Origin: Cristatella mucedo
Lineage: Eukaryota; Bryozoa; Phylactolaemata; Cristatellidae
DNA length: 64,000 nucleotides
Reading direction: 5' to 3'
Assembly: GCA_009760855.2 (NCBI GenBank)
Contig: WPIO01000009.1
Span: 62,001-126,000, forward strand
The translations under genes were made by a program, and so were the position numbers. Below, in pieces: positions 11,430-61,830 of the stretch. Under the pieces are notes generated by a model. The model had not been told where the DNA came from. It searched no databases and saw nothing but the letters and a program-made list of their open reading frames with translations. Position 1 is the first letter of the stretch; each line of letters begins with the position of its first letter.

Positions 11430-12050
11430 GAATCAACTTACCTGGGTGAGAGACTCCTCTGCAGCTGACTAGTTATTCACACAGTTAAGATAAGCCATCA
11501 TCTTGCGGTGTAACGGAAGTCCGAGATATTCAGGATCCGCAGGCAGCAGACGCTGGAACTTACCTAGAAATTTCTCATGCAAAGTGCTCCACGGCCAGCC
11601 AGTTCACAGACCAGTAGTGTCCTCAACTAGTGACTTGAAACGATGCCCATGAAGTTCAAGAATCAATCAAATCTTTCGGTGCCATCCGTAGTCAAACAGT
11701 TGCACTACTATTTCTTTTCACGTGCAACTTACAACATGGGACAGCTGCAATCCTGTTGATTTCTTCCTCTATGTTAACCCCCCATGTCTGCAGTCAATGT
11801 CCTTGAGAAGCCAACCGGATGTGTATCGAACGTCAATTTCACTTGGACCCATGGGCACCAATGTGTATGCATTATCCGTCACCCGGTGGCCGATAATTCC
11901 TCTCAACCTGCAACCGGGCGTTTGAGGAAGGCATGAGATTGAATCCAGGAAAGCCTTGAAGCTCTCTCGTCGCAGGGAATTAACCTTCGTGGCTTTGCGA
12001 AGTGGCAGACTACGATGCCTGCACAGAAGGCACTCATCACTGAGTTGCAC
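11430..12050 (-). pseudogene. Degenerate protein-like reading frame, unidentified
   Basis: An open stretch of about 90 codons (11769-12050) includes 'CRHRSLPLRKATK' and 'PSEIDVRYTSGWLLKDID'. The same general reading direction continues to about 11430 with scattered stops and contains 'LHEKFLGKFQRLLPADPEYL', ending at a GTAAGT donor-like word. Amino acid composition looks protein-like but I recognise no family. It may be a dead gene, a mobile-element gene, or chance. Confidence 0.25.
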
Positions 12051-12239
12051 TGCATAAGAACAAAGATGCTACCGCCATGACGATGCTGTTTGTTGGCTTC
12101 TCATGTGCACCTTCCTTAAATCTGAATAAAGGTACTCAAAACCCATAAGTTAGAGCGATCTTACCAAAGGTGTGGACTTTTAACGCTAGGGTATGGGTGC
12201 TCTTTATTGCCCCGTGATCCTCTGTGTTATCGCCGGCGA

Positions 12240-12420
12240 ACCTGCACAAATCGGCGCTGCACCTTCGACTCATTAGCCATGCTCCGAGGCATCAGCTTCA
12301 TCGGTATTTGTCGCGCATCAGTGAGAACCAGCAGTGTTACGAGTACTGCGTATGCGGCCTAAGGACTTCAGTGCAGAAGCAGCTGTAGCACGTTCGCAAC
12401 AATACCAACTCTGCAGGCTA
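12240..12420 (+). repeat. Dispersed repeat R fragment
   Basis: The block 'atcagcttcatcggtatttg' ... 'gtgttacgagtactgcgt' aligns with 35820-35900, 56400-56470 and 61700-61770. Only this part of R is present here. Confidence 0.5.
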
Positions 12421-13199
12421 GGTGCAGCTAAAAGCACCTCAAATTTCAGCTGCAACGGTATAGCAGCACTATACTATAGTTTCGAAAACATCTCACTTAC
12501 TAGACTCATTCATAGTCCCCTGTCCGCTCTAGAACAAATGCAATCTAGAACGTGTCGTCGCTCTAGAACACGCTTTGCCAATTGCACCCGCTTTACTCAA
12601 CGCTGCTGTCTTCGCTCAGCGACAAGTACCAACCCACTTAAAATTTGATGCCAAGCCTAGTTATGAAAAATGGTCTCCTTCGATGAAGCGCTTTTTCAGC
12701 CGCTCAGACAGAGAGACCGTGGGCAATTCAGTCAACTAAAATATGACCCAATGGAGTCCAGGGGAGCAAACTTGGGCTGCACTCTGAGACCCATTCGGGT
12801 CTCACTCTCACTTTCTGCATAGGTTATCGCGATGTGATACTAGTTGCCGTATTTGGTTAGTCCCGAGATAGAGGGTAATGCCCGTTCAGCTTGTACACAA
12901 TCATCAGCTTGCAAACTGTTTGACTGATAACGATTTTCTCCACGTGCACCCAAATGGATCGTCGGAACGATGGACTTCTTCGAGAGAACACTACTTTAAT
13001 AGTGTCACTTCTAGAATATGCAGTTGTGTGTTGATCTCACTCTACGACGGCTGCTTCGATTTTCTTGGACTTGTGGGACCGTCGTTTTGCAAGAATTCTG
13101 AGCAGCCATTGAATTCTCCCCCACACCTTTCACATTAGCGATTGCTGGGCCCAGCATAAACGAACTATAGCTGATGTAGCTAAAAAAAGTCAAAAGGTT
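12421..13199. other. Unassigned intergenic sequence
   Basis: No gene recognised. A CGCTCTAGAAC word recurs three times in 12525-12570. Confidence 0.5.
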
Positions 13200-13345
13200 G
13201 GCTAATTTAACAGAAGCCTCATCATTTGTATAGCGTCAGATGAGCCTAAACAAATATCGCCACCAGTCGCTGTGGACAATTAAGGATCGCTCACTGCAGG
13301 AATCGAACCTGCGACCTGGTCGTGAAGAGCGAGCACCCTACCCTT
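13200..13345 (-). mobile_element. SINE B (tRNA-derived)
   Basis: On the minus strand the head reads like a tRNA, with a box B-type GGTTCGATTCC and an upstream A-box-like segment ending ...GGTAGGGTGCTCGC. A small stem (ccaccag/ctgtgg) and an 'atttgtatagcg' tail follow. It matches copies at 33782, 38022, 51832 and 59901. No discriminator or intact cloverleaf, so it is not a tRNA gene. Confidence 0.7.
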
Positions 13346-15060
13346 GGGCGTAGTGTATACGAAGGTTCTGGCTGCCAACATTCTACAGAGGCTCTGCAAG
13401 GCTCATAATGATCACGTATTCCTTATGCAATCTACTTTAAACTAAAGCCCAATTCAATTTGAATAGATAATCAATCACGAGTGAATAGATTAAATTCTAT
13501 AGAAATCTGAAATCAGAGTAGGCAAATTGTGCCCACTATCCTGCTGGTGAGAGCTCACCTAGTATGATCCATGTCACTCACGGACAACCCTCAGTATGGC
13601 ATCATGGCATTATGGCATCCGCTGAAGCCTAAGGAAAAGCAGAAATGCTCGGGCTTCAGTCACAAGAACGTACAGAGACGAGTCAGGTGCCGTGCACGTG
13701 CCGGCGATGCTCCACTCGTGTCCACGAGTGTCTGACCTACTCGGTGTCTGGCTCTTCTTTCCTGGAAACACCTGTCAGGTGAACGTCGAATTCAGTTTTC
13801 CTGCTGTTTGGCGAAGGCCGAGTAAGGAGCTCTGTGGGTCTTTAGCTTTTAAAGTGACCCAGACGCATCACTCGCCACCATCGGCGACTCCAATATCACG
13901 AGTTGGCAGAAAACTCAGGATAGTTGAAATCAGAACTTGAATTCATGTACGGTGGGAAACCGACCATTTAGCAGTCCTACATTCGCACGACATTGCCAGC
14001 ACAAATACGGACACGAGTCACTCGACAGGCGAATTATTAGTTGACCAAAACTTCATTGCTGCCACCATTTGCCTCCGGAAGAGCTGTCCAATAAATCCCA
14101 CGTATCACCTCAGGTACTTTTTAATTGCCTAGCACCCACGATTTGAATCCATAACATTGCAGCTTGAGACGCTTCAATGGCTTCACGCTGAGTAGCGAAC
14201 TGACCTCAAGGCACTTTCAGCAGTTCTTGCAAGTCGCAAGTCCAAGTTGCCCGAGTCCTCAAAATACAGGTAGACCTGTAAAAACTGGTTTGCAGCCTGA
14301 GATTGCACAGATCTTAAGACTAGCTATGCCGTCATGGCTAATCAAGACCGCGATTAGAAGGGCCTTTAAGCTAACGTGCTGTGGACTTCTTTGCCTGAGT
14401 AGCTTTGCGGTCCAACCTCATTGCCAGCTCTTAAAGCTACTTGAATATCAGGCTATAGAGAAAACGTCTCAAATAAGGCGTGCACTGCCAATTAATATGT
14501 GCTCACTGTTTCACTCGGTGCTAATGTAACAAGCCCCCTCCACTTTTCCGACGAAATAAACAAATCCATTACGTCTCACTCCTTATAGTCGCACAGGCAG
14601 ATACATAAATAAATAAACACACACACACACATACACATACACAAAGATAAATAAATATATATATAAGCAGAACAGAGAGAGAGGTAAGAAAGTGAGTGAG
14701 AACAAAAAAGAGGAGATCGAGTAAGACAGAGAAAGAAGGAAGTGGAGAGAAAGCTGAGCTTAGCAAGGTGCCAGAACCTCTAATATCTGCAATGTCCGTA
14801 TTTTAGCGGTCCTATGTACAGTAAATAAGGAAATCATTATTATTATTATTGACTGGCAGTACTCACAGTAATCACGATAGATTTATATGAAAACAACCGG
14901 TCTTACACAGGAAGACATGACTGAAAGTACTTTAAAATCAAGGCGTGAACAGCAACTCAACAGAAGTAAACGGCTGAAATGATTGCAATAGGTCCCGATT
15001 GCTCCACCGTTTCTACATACATAGTTGACAGCACTGAAACTGCTAATAGCTAATCCAAAA
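13346..15060. other. Intergenic sequence downstream of GFM2
   Basis: No gene recognised. It contains a small (AC)n tract near 14617-14642, an (ATT)n run near 14837-14850 and an 18-bp palindrome cactcgtg-tc-cacgagtg at 13713-13730. Confidence 0.5.
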
Positions 15061-15067
15061 GTGAAAT

Positions 15068-15073
15068 TTTATT
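15068..15073 (-). promoter_or_regulatory. GFM2: Putative polyadenylation signal of GFM2
   Basis: AATAAA on the minus strand, about 235 bases past the GFM2 stop codon, a plausible 3'-UTR length. No transcript evidence. Confidence 0.5.
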
Positions 15074-15308
15074 TACAACAATGCAGGCGACAAAATGAAA
15101 ACGTAACCAATAGAAAGTCTGAGCTCACTTTGAAGAGATCAGTATTCCCCAAGTGCTCCCACTGGCGCTCTGCATACCGCTGGAGCAGGAACGTCGGACC
15201 GCCAGTCGCAAGCCTCTCTGAGCCGGAACTGCCCGATTGCACATGCACTCGGCCCAACACAGGTGCTCTGACGACAGCAAGACGGTGAACCGTGCTGCCA
15301 GTGCCACT

Positions 15309-54557
<39,249 letters not shown>

Positions 54558-54900
54558 CGTCGATGAGGCCACTCACACCTTTGCATCACATGAGCAGCCG
54601 GTTAACAGAGCAATACCGCTATAGTCTGTGAGACGACCACTGCAGGGCTTTAGCAACTGGCGGCCAAGTTCTCCGACCAGGATACTTAGCACACGCGGTA
54701 GGCTGTCCGAGAAGACCACATGAAAAGAGGCGTCGATCGAGAACAGAAACTGCGGAATTGGCATCGTTGTGTGTAATTTTGCTATGACCTTGAATTAGAG
54801 AAATTGGAAGCCAGCTACGACGGGGACACTAGAGAGCTATAATTGGGATAGCACCGGCTCCACTAAACGTTGCACCGGCACCACTTGAAGGTGCTGGCCG
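54558..54900 (-). promoter_or_regulatory. GFM2: GFM2 5' flank, putative promoter region
   Basis: This 343-bp segment separates the GFM2 start codon from a divergent small open frame. No TATA box in a convincing place. A donor-like AAAG|GTGTGAGT lies just upstream of the ATG and in-frame TGA, so an alternative 5' exon is possible. Assignment is by position only. Confidence 0.35.
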
Positions 54901-55188
54901 ATGTTACGTTGGAGATGGTGCTGCATTCGCGATAGCGCTGCTTGGAAGGTCATACCGGGCCGAACGTACGAACGGCTATTTGCTATGAATGTGCAGGAAG
55001 TGCTTGTTGCTGCTGCTGCCTACGCAATGGGCTGCAGTAATCCTAGCAGGTTTTCAGCAGCGCAAGTCCGTGCGCTTATTAGAGTTATAGATAGAAATTC
55101 GGAAGCACGAACCTACGGCATGCTACCGGGACGGCCAGAATTCGTCGACGTGTCGGCAGAGCCTGGTCGCGCGCCACTCAGTAAATAA
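54901..55188 (+). CDS. Small divergent open reading frame, hypothetical
   Basis: 95 codons, Ala-rich ('EVLVAAAAYAMGCSN', 'AAQVRALIRVIDRNSEARTY', 'PGRPEFVDVSAEP'). The stop overlaps an AATAAA word (TAAATAAAG) at 55186, so a short intronless transcript is possible. It sits head-to-head with GFM2 across 343 bp. I do not recognise the family. An internal ATG at 54985 is an alternative start. It may also belong to a repeat. Confidence 0.3.
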   Translation: MLRWRWCCIRDSAAWKVIPGRTYERLFAMNVQEVLVAAAAYAMGCSNPSRFSAAQVRALIRVIDRNSEARTYGMLPGRPEFVDVSAEPGRAPLSK

Positions 55189-55269
55189 AGATATTGGACT
55201 ATTATTGTAGTGTGCATTGAAAAAAACGGACTCCTATTGTCAGTAATTATGATCGCAGCACTAGAGCTC

Positions 55270-55683
55270 ACTTGTGGGCACGCTGTTCAATGTGGCCTTC
55301 ACAGTTCGCACTGAGACGGCAGTGCGCTAGGTAAACCAGTTTACGACAGCGCCGAGATATTTGTCGTTCGCAGTTCCTTGACTTATAACGGCTAGGAACC
55401 GGTCATGTGATAATCTACCGCTAGGCGGTATAATAGGCAACTCCATGTTGAAGTAAGCCAGTTTCGCAGTTGAGCTCGAGGAGAGGTGCTCTACGCCTAT
55501 ATCCGGGTCAGGCGCTCGAGAGAAGCTCCGGACTCCGCACGACGGAGCTGGTCTACGCCGTGACTGGCATTAGATAGAGTGCTTACCTTCGGGGCTGTCC
55601 AACAGAATTCTCTACGCAATGGATATGGACGTGTTGTCTTAGAATACGGGCGCTCTTCATTGCTACCGTATTCCGATCGACTT
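55270..55683 (+). repeat. Dispersed repeat R, copy split by LINE A (left part)
   Basis: Aligns with 61340-61650: 'gttccttgacttataacggc', 'cgcagttgagctcga', 'ttcattgctaccgta'. The matching right part resumes at about 56345. Confidence 0.65.
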
Positions 55684-56343
55684 GTATAGCTCACTGCTTG
55701 CTGGCCTACCGGTCGATGTGCAATCGGGCGCTTACAGCTGGTGCACAACTCGGCAGCCAGGCCTGACTACCTTGGGCGGTGCAGTTGCCACATCGCACCA
55801 CTTCCAGCCGACCTGCACTGGCTCACAGTGTATCGACTTTAAGGTTCTGCCGCTTACTTTGAGGTTCCCTTTATTCTCTGGCTGCAGCCTACCTATCAGA
55901 ACTATTCCCCCCCCACCTGGCTAGGCATTGTACCGCCTGCTTTTCTGAATCAAATCGGTTAGCTATACCTCGTACGAGCCTCAAATCCTTTGGAGATCGT
56001 GCCTTTAGTTTGCATGTTCTCAAAGTCCGGAACTCACTCCCGACTGACGTCAAGACCATCGCTGACTTGACATTAAAAAAAAGCTAAAAGCGCACCTATT
56101 TTTAACAGCATTTAGTGAGTCGTTGAGATTCATTCTTCGTGTGCTTATTCATGCTGGTGCTGGGCATGCTGCCACTAACCATATGTACATGTTGACCCTC
56201 CGCCGAGTCACCTCTAACCGTGCTATGCTAGCTGATATTGGTCATGCTACCATTAACCGTTAGACCATGCATGTGGAAAGTGCCTTAAACGAGATTAAGT
56301 TCTCTGAGAGCGCCATACAAATTTATTATTATTATTATTATTC
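55684..56343 (+). mobile_element. LINE A 3' copy inside repeat R
   Basis: Begins with the cognate of 'CNSLLAGLPA', continues through 'LVHNSAARP' and 'ADLHWL', then the end of the frame, the spacer, hairpin ('gagattaagttctctgagag') and (ATT)n at 56322-56343. Frame is destroyed by indels. Confidence 0.87.
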
Positions 56344-56530
56344 TCACAGTCGCCATACGCATGCATTAGCGCTGCACAGACAAGCTAGCCGCGATTTCAT
56401 AGGTTCAGTGCTTCACCGGTGTTTGTCGCCTTTCGGCTAGAGCCAGCGTCGTTACGAGCGCTGTGTTTGAGGCCTAGCTCTGTCCGGACGTGGAAGCCGC
56501 TCAACCCCGTTTGTAATACTTGTTGTCGGA
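56344..56530 (+). repeat. Dispersed repeat R, right part of split copy
   Basis: 'tagccgcgatttcatagg', 'agtgcttcaccggtgtttgt' and 'gttacgagcgctgtgttt' align with 61690-61775, continuing the copy broken at 55683. Confidence 0.62.
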
Positions 56531-56991
56531 CGTGAGATAATCGCTGTTGCGGCTCCTTAGTCTAATTGCTTCTGGCTTTGTTGGTGAAAATTGATCGTGA
56601 AAGCTGGATTCCTATATTCGCTCGATTGAGCTATGCATTGACTGCGATATTGATTCTCTGAACGATTAAGTAGCTGCCTGCTCGGCCGAACTTCTTAATT
56701 CAGAAAAATCTCGTTGTGAACATTTCAAATTTTGACAGTGTGCTAATCTGAAATTAAGAAATTGACAGATTAACGGAGCGCATTGTTCCGACCTAAAGCA
56801 AATTAGGAATGTATGGTCGTGCCATAGACTTTGCGAGACAAACCTGGCTGCCGATCAGTATATAGCAGCATCTGAACGTACTAGTCCCGAAAGGAGGGAC
56901 ACCTTGAAGGCAGAGGTTCATCGACTTCCGAAGCAAAACTTGGAAATATCTACTGCAAATGTCATGGCAAGCCAGCAGTCTGCTGAAAATG
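56531..56991. other. Unassigned intergenic sequence
   Basis: Nothing recognised. Confidence 0.45.
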
Positions 56992-57988
56992 CAGTTGTCC
57001 CTCGCCATTTCGCACTTCGACTTTCGCGGCTTCACCCTATCGCGGTTTTTCAAATATCTTCATTAAAAAGTTGATCAAGACGGTAACAATGATACAGCGT
57101 GCGATCGGTTGTCCGAGTCAGTTACACAGTCCTGCATCGCAATTTAAAATTACTGTACGTATGGGCTGTTGGTCTATGTATTCGAGCACCCCCACAAATC
57201 CTTCAACGTCCGGTGCAGCCTCATTGAGAACAGTAACCTTGCTCTGCTTTGCCGTAATAATAACAATGAACTTGATAAAGCGTCCTCAGAGAACTCAATC
57301 TCTTTCTAGGCGCTTTACATCTGCTGCAAAGGGAAATGCAATTGAATGGTGAGTAATATCCTGCTTAATGCAAAAACAAAAATAGCACGGTTAGGGGTGA
57401 CATGCACAGGGTCAGCATGCAAATGTGGTTAGTGGCAGCATGCACTGTGTCAGCACGCATTAGCACATGAAGGACGAATCACAGGGACCCACTAAATGCT
57501 GTCCTAAATAGGTGTTTTTAAGTTCTTTTTAAATGTGGTCAGGTCAGGGGATGTTCTGACGCAGGTCGGGAGGGAGATCCAGGCTTTGGGAGCATGCGAA
57601 CTAAATGTACGGTCGTGCAGTACACCTCCTCATCATCATCGAACAAATTGCACTATTTTCATTAGTTAGTGGTTGTGAGTACAAAACGCGTGTGTGTAAT
57701 TAAATTTACACAAATAATAATATGATATTTGTAACGTCTAATACGTCTTATTATCCCTTACTTTGTCTAATTTATTGGGTAATATGGGTGCAATAGTTAC
57801 TAAAGGGCGTTACTTCATGTCCAGAGGGCTTTAGTAATGTTAAAACCGAATTAGAGGGTCATGAACAGGTTTTCTATGCTCTGGTTAGGAAAATACTTGA
57901 TTTATAAATAAATAATCGTAATTCGCGAAAATTCACCTATCGAGGCAGATTCTGGAACCGATTTACCGCGATAAATGAGGGACGACTG
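56992..57988 (-). mobile_element. Tigger/pogo-like non-autonomous element, split by LINE A
   Basis: The left end CAGTTGTCCCTCGCC...TTTCGCGGCTTC and the inverse of the right end (CAGTCGTCCCTCATTTATCG, then CGGTAAATCGGTTCC) share the CAGTYGTCCCTC terminal motif. They show the different TCGCGG-rich subterminal regions typical of the two ends of Tigger-like elements (family knowledge). A TA follows the right end. No transposase frame. A LINE A interrupts it at 57254-57612. Confidence 0.65.
57254..57612 (-). mobile_element. LINE A 3' copy inside the Tigger-like element
   Basis: (TAA)n, antisense hairpin 'cagagaactcaatctctttc', spacer, and the cognate of the frame end 'caggctttgggagcatgcga'. Confidence 0.88.
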
Positions 57989-58177
57989 TATTGCTAAGAC
58001 TGTTACGAAGGTGTGAGTGAGCTATTGACAACAGCTGGATTGGGCTTGCTACTGTTAATCTAGAAGATGTCAGGGGCGATAAGGTGAACAATGTATTAAA
58101 GTTTTAAGCCATAGTAAAAGATCCGTTATTGAAATTGTACAAGCCGATGTACGGCTTGAGAAGCCAGAGTTTACGCC

Positions 58178-58336
58178 GTGCAGGTTTGGGCCAGTGGTTT
58201 AGGTGCTTGCCCCGACCTAGGTCAAGGTGAATGCAGATGAGTCCCGAGGTCGTGGGCTCAAGCCCTGTGGCATATGTGACGCACATAAATAGAGAGATTA
58301 ATTTCTCTTAGGGCGCTATACAAACGAATCATATTT
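58178..58336 (+). mobile_element. SINE A (tRNA-derived) with internal insertion
   Basis: 'ggtttgggccagtggtttag' A-box region, a ~25-bp insertion (58227-58250), box B GGGCTCAAGCCC, then 'aaatagagagattaatttct' and TATACAAACGAATCATA. Confidence 0.82.
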
Positions 58337-58721
58337 CACATTAAGATTTTACTCGATGGCATGGAAATCGCTGCTGGCAATGCCCAGATGTCCGGTACTA
58401 AAGCCTTCTTGACCGGCGATGTGAGGAACGAAGAGGTCGTTCTTTCTTTGCTGTATTATAGTCCATCTGGAGCCTGAGACTGTTGTAACTTGCTTAGAGA
58501 CTGTTGCAGTACAAACGGTTGAGATTATGGACAGCCGCTCTGATGCTGGACAAGTTGCTTCACTTCTCTACGTGCCTACTGCTGCATGTGGTGTCTGGGC
58601 GACGAGTAGTGGGACTGCTGCTACATGCCACATGCCGCTGCCTTACATAGACGTACAGGATTTCGGTGATCTCCGTGCATTTGTACGTCGACCAAGTTCG
58701 TATGGCTACGACCATTCTATA
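58337..58721. other. Unassigned intergenic sequence
   Basis: Nothing recognised. Confidence 0.45.
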
Positions 58722-60636
58722 ATAATATTAGGAATAATAATGCACTTGATAAAGCACCCTCAGAGAACTCAATCTCTTTCTAGGCGCTTTACATTTGCTT
58801 CAAAGGGAAGCGCGATTGAATGATGAGTAATGTCATACTTGATTAAACAACATGAATATCATGGTTATGGGTGACATGCACAAGGTCAGCATGCAAATCT
58901 GGTTAGTGGCAGCAAGCACAGTGTCAGCACGCAAAAGCACACCATGGACGAATCACAGGGACCCACTAAATGCTGTCCTAAATAGGTGTGTTTTTAAGTT
59001 CTTTTTAAATGTGGTCAAGTCAGGGGATGTTCTGACGCAAGTTGGAGGAAGTTCCAGGCTTTGGGAGCATACGAACTGAATGCATATTCTCCAAACGATT
59101 TGAGGTTTGTACGAAGTATTGGTAAACTATTGGATTCCGAAAAGCTGGTGGTGCGATGCTTGGCCTGGTGGGGAGTAGATCTGAGGGATAGGCTAGAGCA
59201 AAAGAATGAAGTGACCAAAGAGTGAGCGACAAAACCTTGAAGTCGATCTGTTGCTTGACTGGTAGCCAGTGCAGGTCGGCGAGAAGTGGTGTGATGAGGC
59301 AACTGCGATGCTCAAGAAAGACAAGCCTAGCTGCAGAGTTTTGCACCAGCTGTAATAGCCTGTTTGCACATGCCGGTAGGACAGCAAGCAGTGAGTTACA
59401 GAAATCAACACGGGATGCCACAAATGCATGGACCAACTTAGACGTGGTATCCTTATCTAAACAAGCCAGAATGTTAGCAATGTTATGTAGCTAAAAGTAG
59501 GCAGACTTGACTGTGGAGCTGATGTGGTCGCCTAACGAGAGGTCAGTTTGGAACATGACACCTAGATTTCGAACTGATTCAACTGGAGATATGCTGGCAG
59601 AGCCAATTTTGAGCGTCAGCCTTTCCAATTTCTGAATCACACTGGGTTTTCCCATAACTAGTAAGTTAGTTTAATCATAGTTTAGTTTTACGGATGTCAT
59701 CAATACATGCAGCAACTGAGTGGAGAGAATTCGAGGTGCTCGAAGGCTGGGAGGGATCAGAGCAAAGGTACAACTGAGTGTCATCCGCATAGAAGTGAAA
59801 GCCTAGATTGTGCTTGGCAATCACATCAGCAAGAGGGAGAGTATAAACCGTGAAAAGAACCGGACCAAGCACAGAGCCCTGAGGTACCCCATATTTCAGA
59901 GTTGGTGAGCCGTGATGGCTGGTAAGGTGGTTGCTTTCACGACCTCGGTCCCGAGGTTGTGGGTTCGACTCCTGTGGTGGGCGATCCTTTATCGCCACTG
60001 CAAGCAGTGGTGATAGCCATAAAGGCTCTTCTGTCGCTATACAAAAAGAGCCTGTTTAATCAGCTAGTATTTTTCTTTTTACCTCGGATAATCTTTGTCC
60101 ATTCACGTCAATACTCTGGAGTCTCCCACTGAGATAGGACCTGAACCACTGCAGAGCAGTGCCAGTGATTCCCAGGTGAGATGAGAGGCGCTCTAGAAGA
60201 ACTTTGTGATCGATAGTATTAAAAGCTGCTGGAAGATCAAGCAAAACAATCCGAGACACTCTACCTATGTCTGCATGCCTAAGTAGGTCGTTGTATACCC
60301 TAAGCAATGTTGACTCTGTGGAGTGATTAGCTTTAAAGCCAGACTGGAACTTACTAGAAAGGTTTGAAGTTTCAATATATGAGTTCAGCTGGTCCGCCAC
60401 GACCAGTTCCACCGTCGTTGATAGGAATGGTAGAAGGGAGACTGGGCTGTAGTTGCTCAAGTTCTCTTGGTCTAGTGTCGCTTTCTCGAGTGGTGGCCTG
60501 ACTAACAGCTTTTTTGAAAGGCGCTGGGACATGACCTGAGGCTAATGACATGTTAATGATGTTAGTTATCCATGGCAGCAGCAGATCGATGCAACATAGG
60601 AGCAGGACAGTGGGAATAGGTTCCAGAGGTTATTCC
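58722..60636 (-). mobile_element. LINE A, long copy interrupted by SINE B
   Basis: Minus-strand copy from a 5' truncation at ~60636 to (AAT)n at 58722. RT segments are 'LSNYSPVSLLPFLSTTVELV', 'FQSGFKANHSTESTLLRVYN', 'LDLPAAFNTIDH' (catalytic motif mutated), 'VPQGSVLGPVLF', 'FHFYADDTQLYL' and the connection domain to 'KAWN'. A SINE B (59901-60080) splits it between the AAF motif and VPQG. A deletion near 59690 removes part of the segment after YADD. Confidence 0.92.
59901..60080 (+). mobile_element. SINE B (tRNA-derived), best copy
   Basis: Inserted in a LINE A. A box TGGCTGGTAAGG (59916-59927), box B GGTTCGACTCC (59962-59972), body 'gcgatcctttatcgccactg' with a small stem, then AGCCATAAAGGCTCTTCTGT and CGCTATACAAAAAGAG, TTTAATCAGCT. 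The flanking LINE resumes without loss. Confidence 0.87.
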
Positions 60637-60779
60637 AAAGTTGCTGAACCGGCCTGTCATAAAAGCCAACATGTTAGTCTTCGTGTTCCGATTTGCAGTA
60701 GCTTGGCTGCTAATAACTGCTCTTTGAAAGTCTGCCAGTGAGTGCATGCTTCTAAGAGACTTAGGGGGCTGGGCGTGGT

Positions 60780-61830
60780 CCACCGCACCTTGCAGACTGT
60801 CTAACTGAATGAAAAGCAGACAGAGGCTGGATTGGCGAGACGGTGAGCCATCAATGAACCTTGTAAGTGGCAGTCACAATCGCCCGGGCAGCAGCGAAGG
60901 GAGGTCTACTTCTCCTTGCCTTTTGCTTGCTAATCTAGATCCTGCGTGATAGATCTTTTCAGGTATCTATCGAGATTGAGCTGAAGCTGAAGGCGCTCGC
61001 TTATCTCCAGCAAGGTGAAGGTGAAGCGCTGAACGCCTGAAAGTCGAAAACTTACAGGGTTTCTGGAGACGCATCGAAGCCAAGCTAATTTGCTTCTACG
61101 GCTGTCGGCGGATTAAGATGAAAATGGGACAACTATAACTAGGAAGAAGGCGTCTCAGATACTCGGTAGAAATTTATGCTCGAGCCTAACGAGGCGGCGA
61201 AGCCAAACGCTGACGATAGCCATTGCTGGTTGTGTTGCGATTTTATCATTCCGGAAAACGACGTCCTCAACTTAACGAAGGGGGACAGTGAAACTATGGC
61301 TTGCTAGATCAACGAGATTATTTCAGCCAACATGTTCTTTATTTTTGGTTCTTGAATTATAATGGCTAAGGACCAGTTTTGCATTAATGAATGATTAGAC
61401 AGCATAAAAGGTAAAGCCACGCCGTCTTCAGTAAGCGGCGCAGTTGAGCTCGACAAGTGACGCTCTAGACATCGAGCCAGACGCTCAAGAGGCGTTCTGA
61501 GTAACGTGCGAGAATTGCTGCAAACCACGTCTGGTACTGCTAGAGTTCTGTAACCCTTCAGCGCTATCGAACAGATGTATCTACGCCATGAATGGGGACT
61601 TTTTATTGAAAGGCTCGAGTGGTCTTCATCGCTGCCGTACTCCGCCACGGTCGGCTTACCCGCGTGCACTGAGACTGCACGTACAAGTCAATAGCCGCGA
61701 TTCTAAAGCTCCAGTGCTTCGCCGGTTCCTGTCGCGGGTTGGCTGGGACAAGCGCCTTACGGGAGCAGTGTTTAGTTTGAATGAGTAAGACCCTACATCC
61801 CATTTCCATCAACGCGTCTTTCGGCTTGCT
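60780..61830 (+). repeat. Dispersed repeat R, longest copy
   Basis: The most continuous copy, about 1 kb, collinear with 5030-5945 at its left and with 55370-56530 at its right. A minus or plus protein is not evident, although 61180-61290 reads 'DDSHCWLCCDFIIPENDVLN' on plus, a possible coding relic with a CxxC-like pair. No terminal repeats identified. Confidence 0.6.

Noticed and set aside
13280-13340. Possible tRNA gene
   Set aside because: Only box A and B-like sequences are present. The cloverleaf is incomplete and the same unit recurs with a LINE-like tail, so it is SINE B.
54570-54572. GTG as GFM2 start codon
   Set aside because: It lies between an in-frame TGA and the first ATG five codons later. 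Nuclear genes of animals normally start at ATG, so 54557 was chosen.
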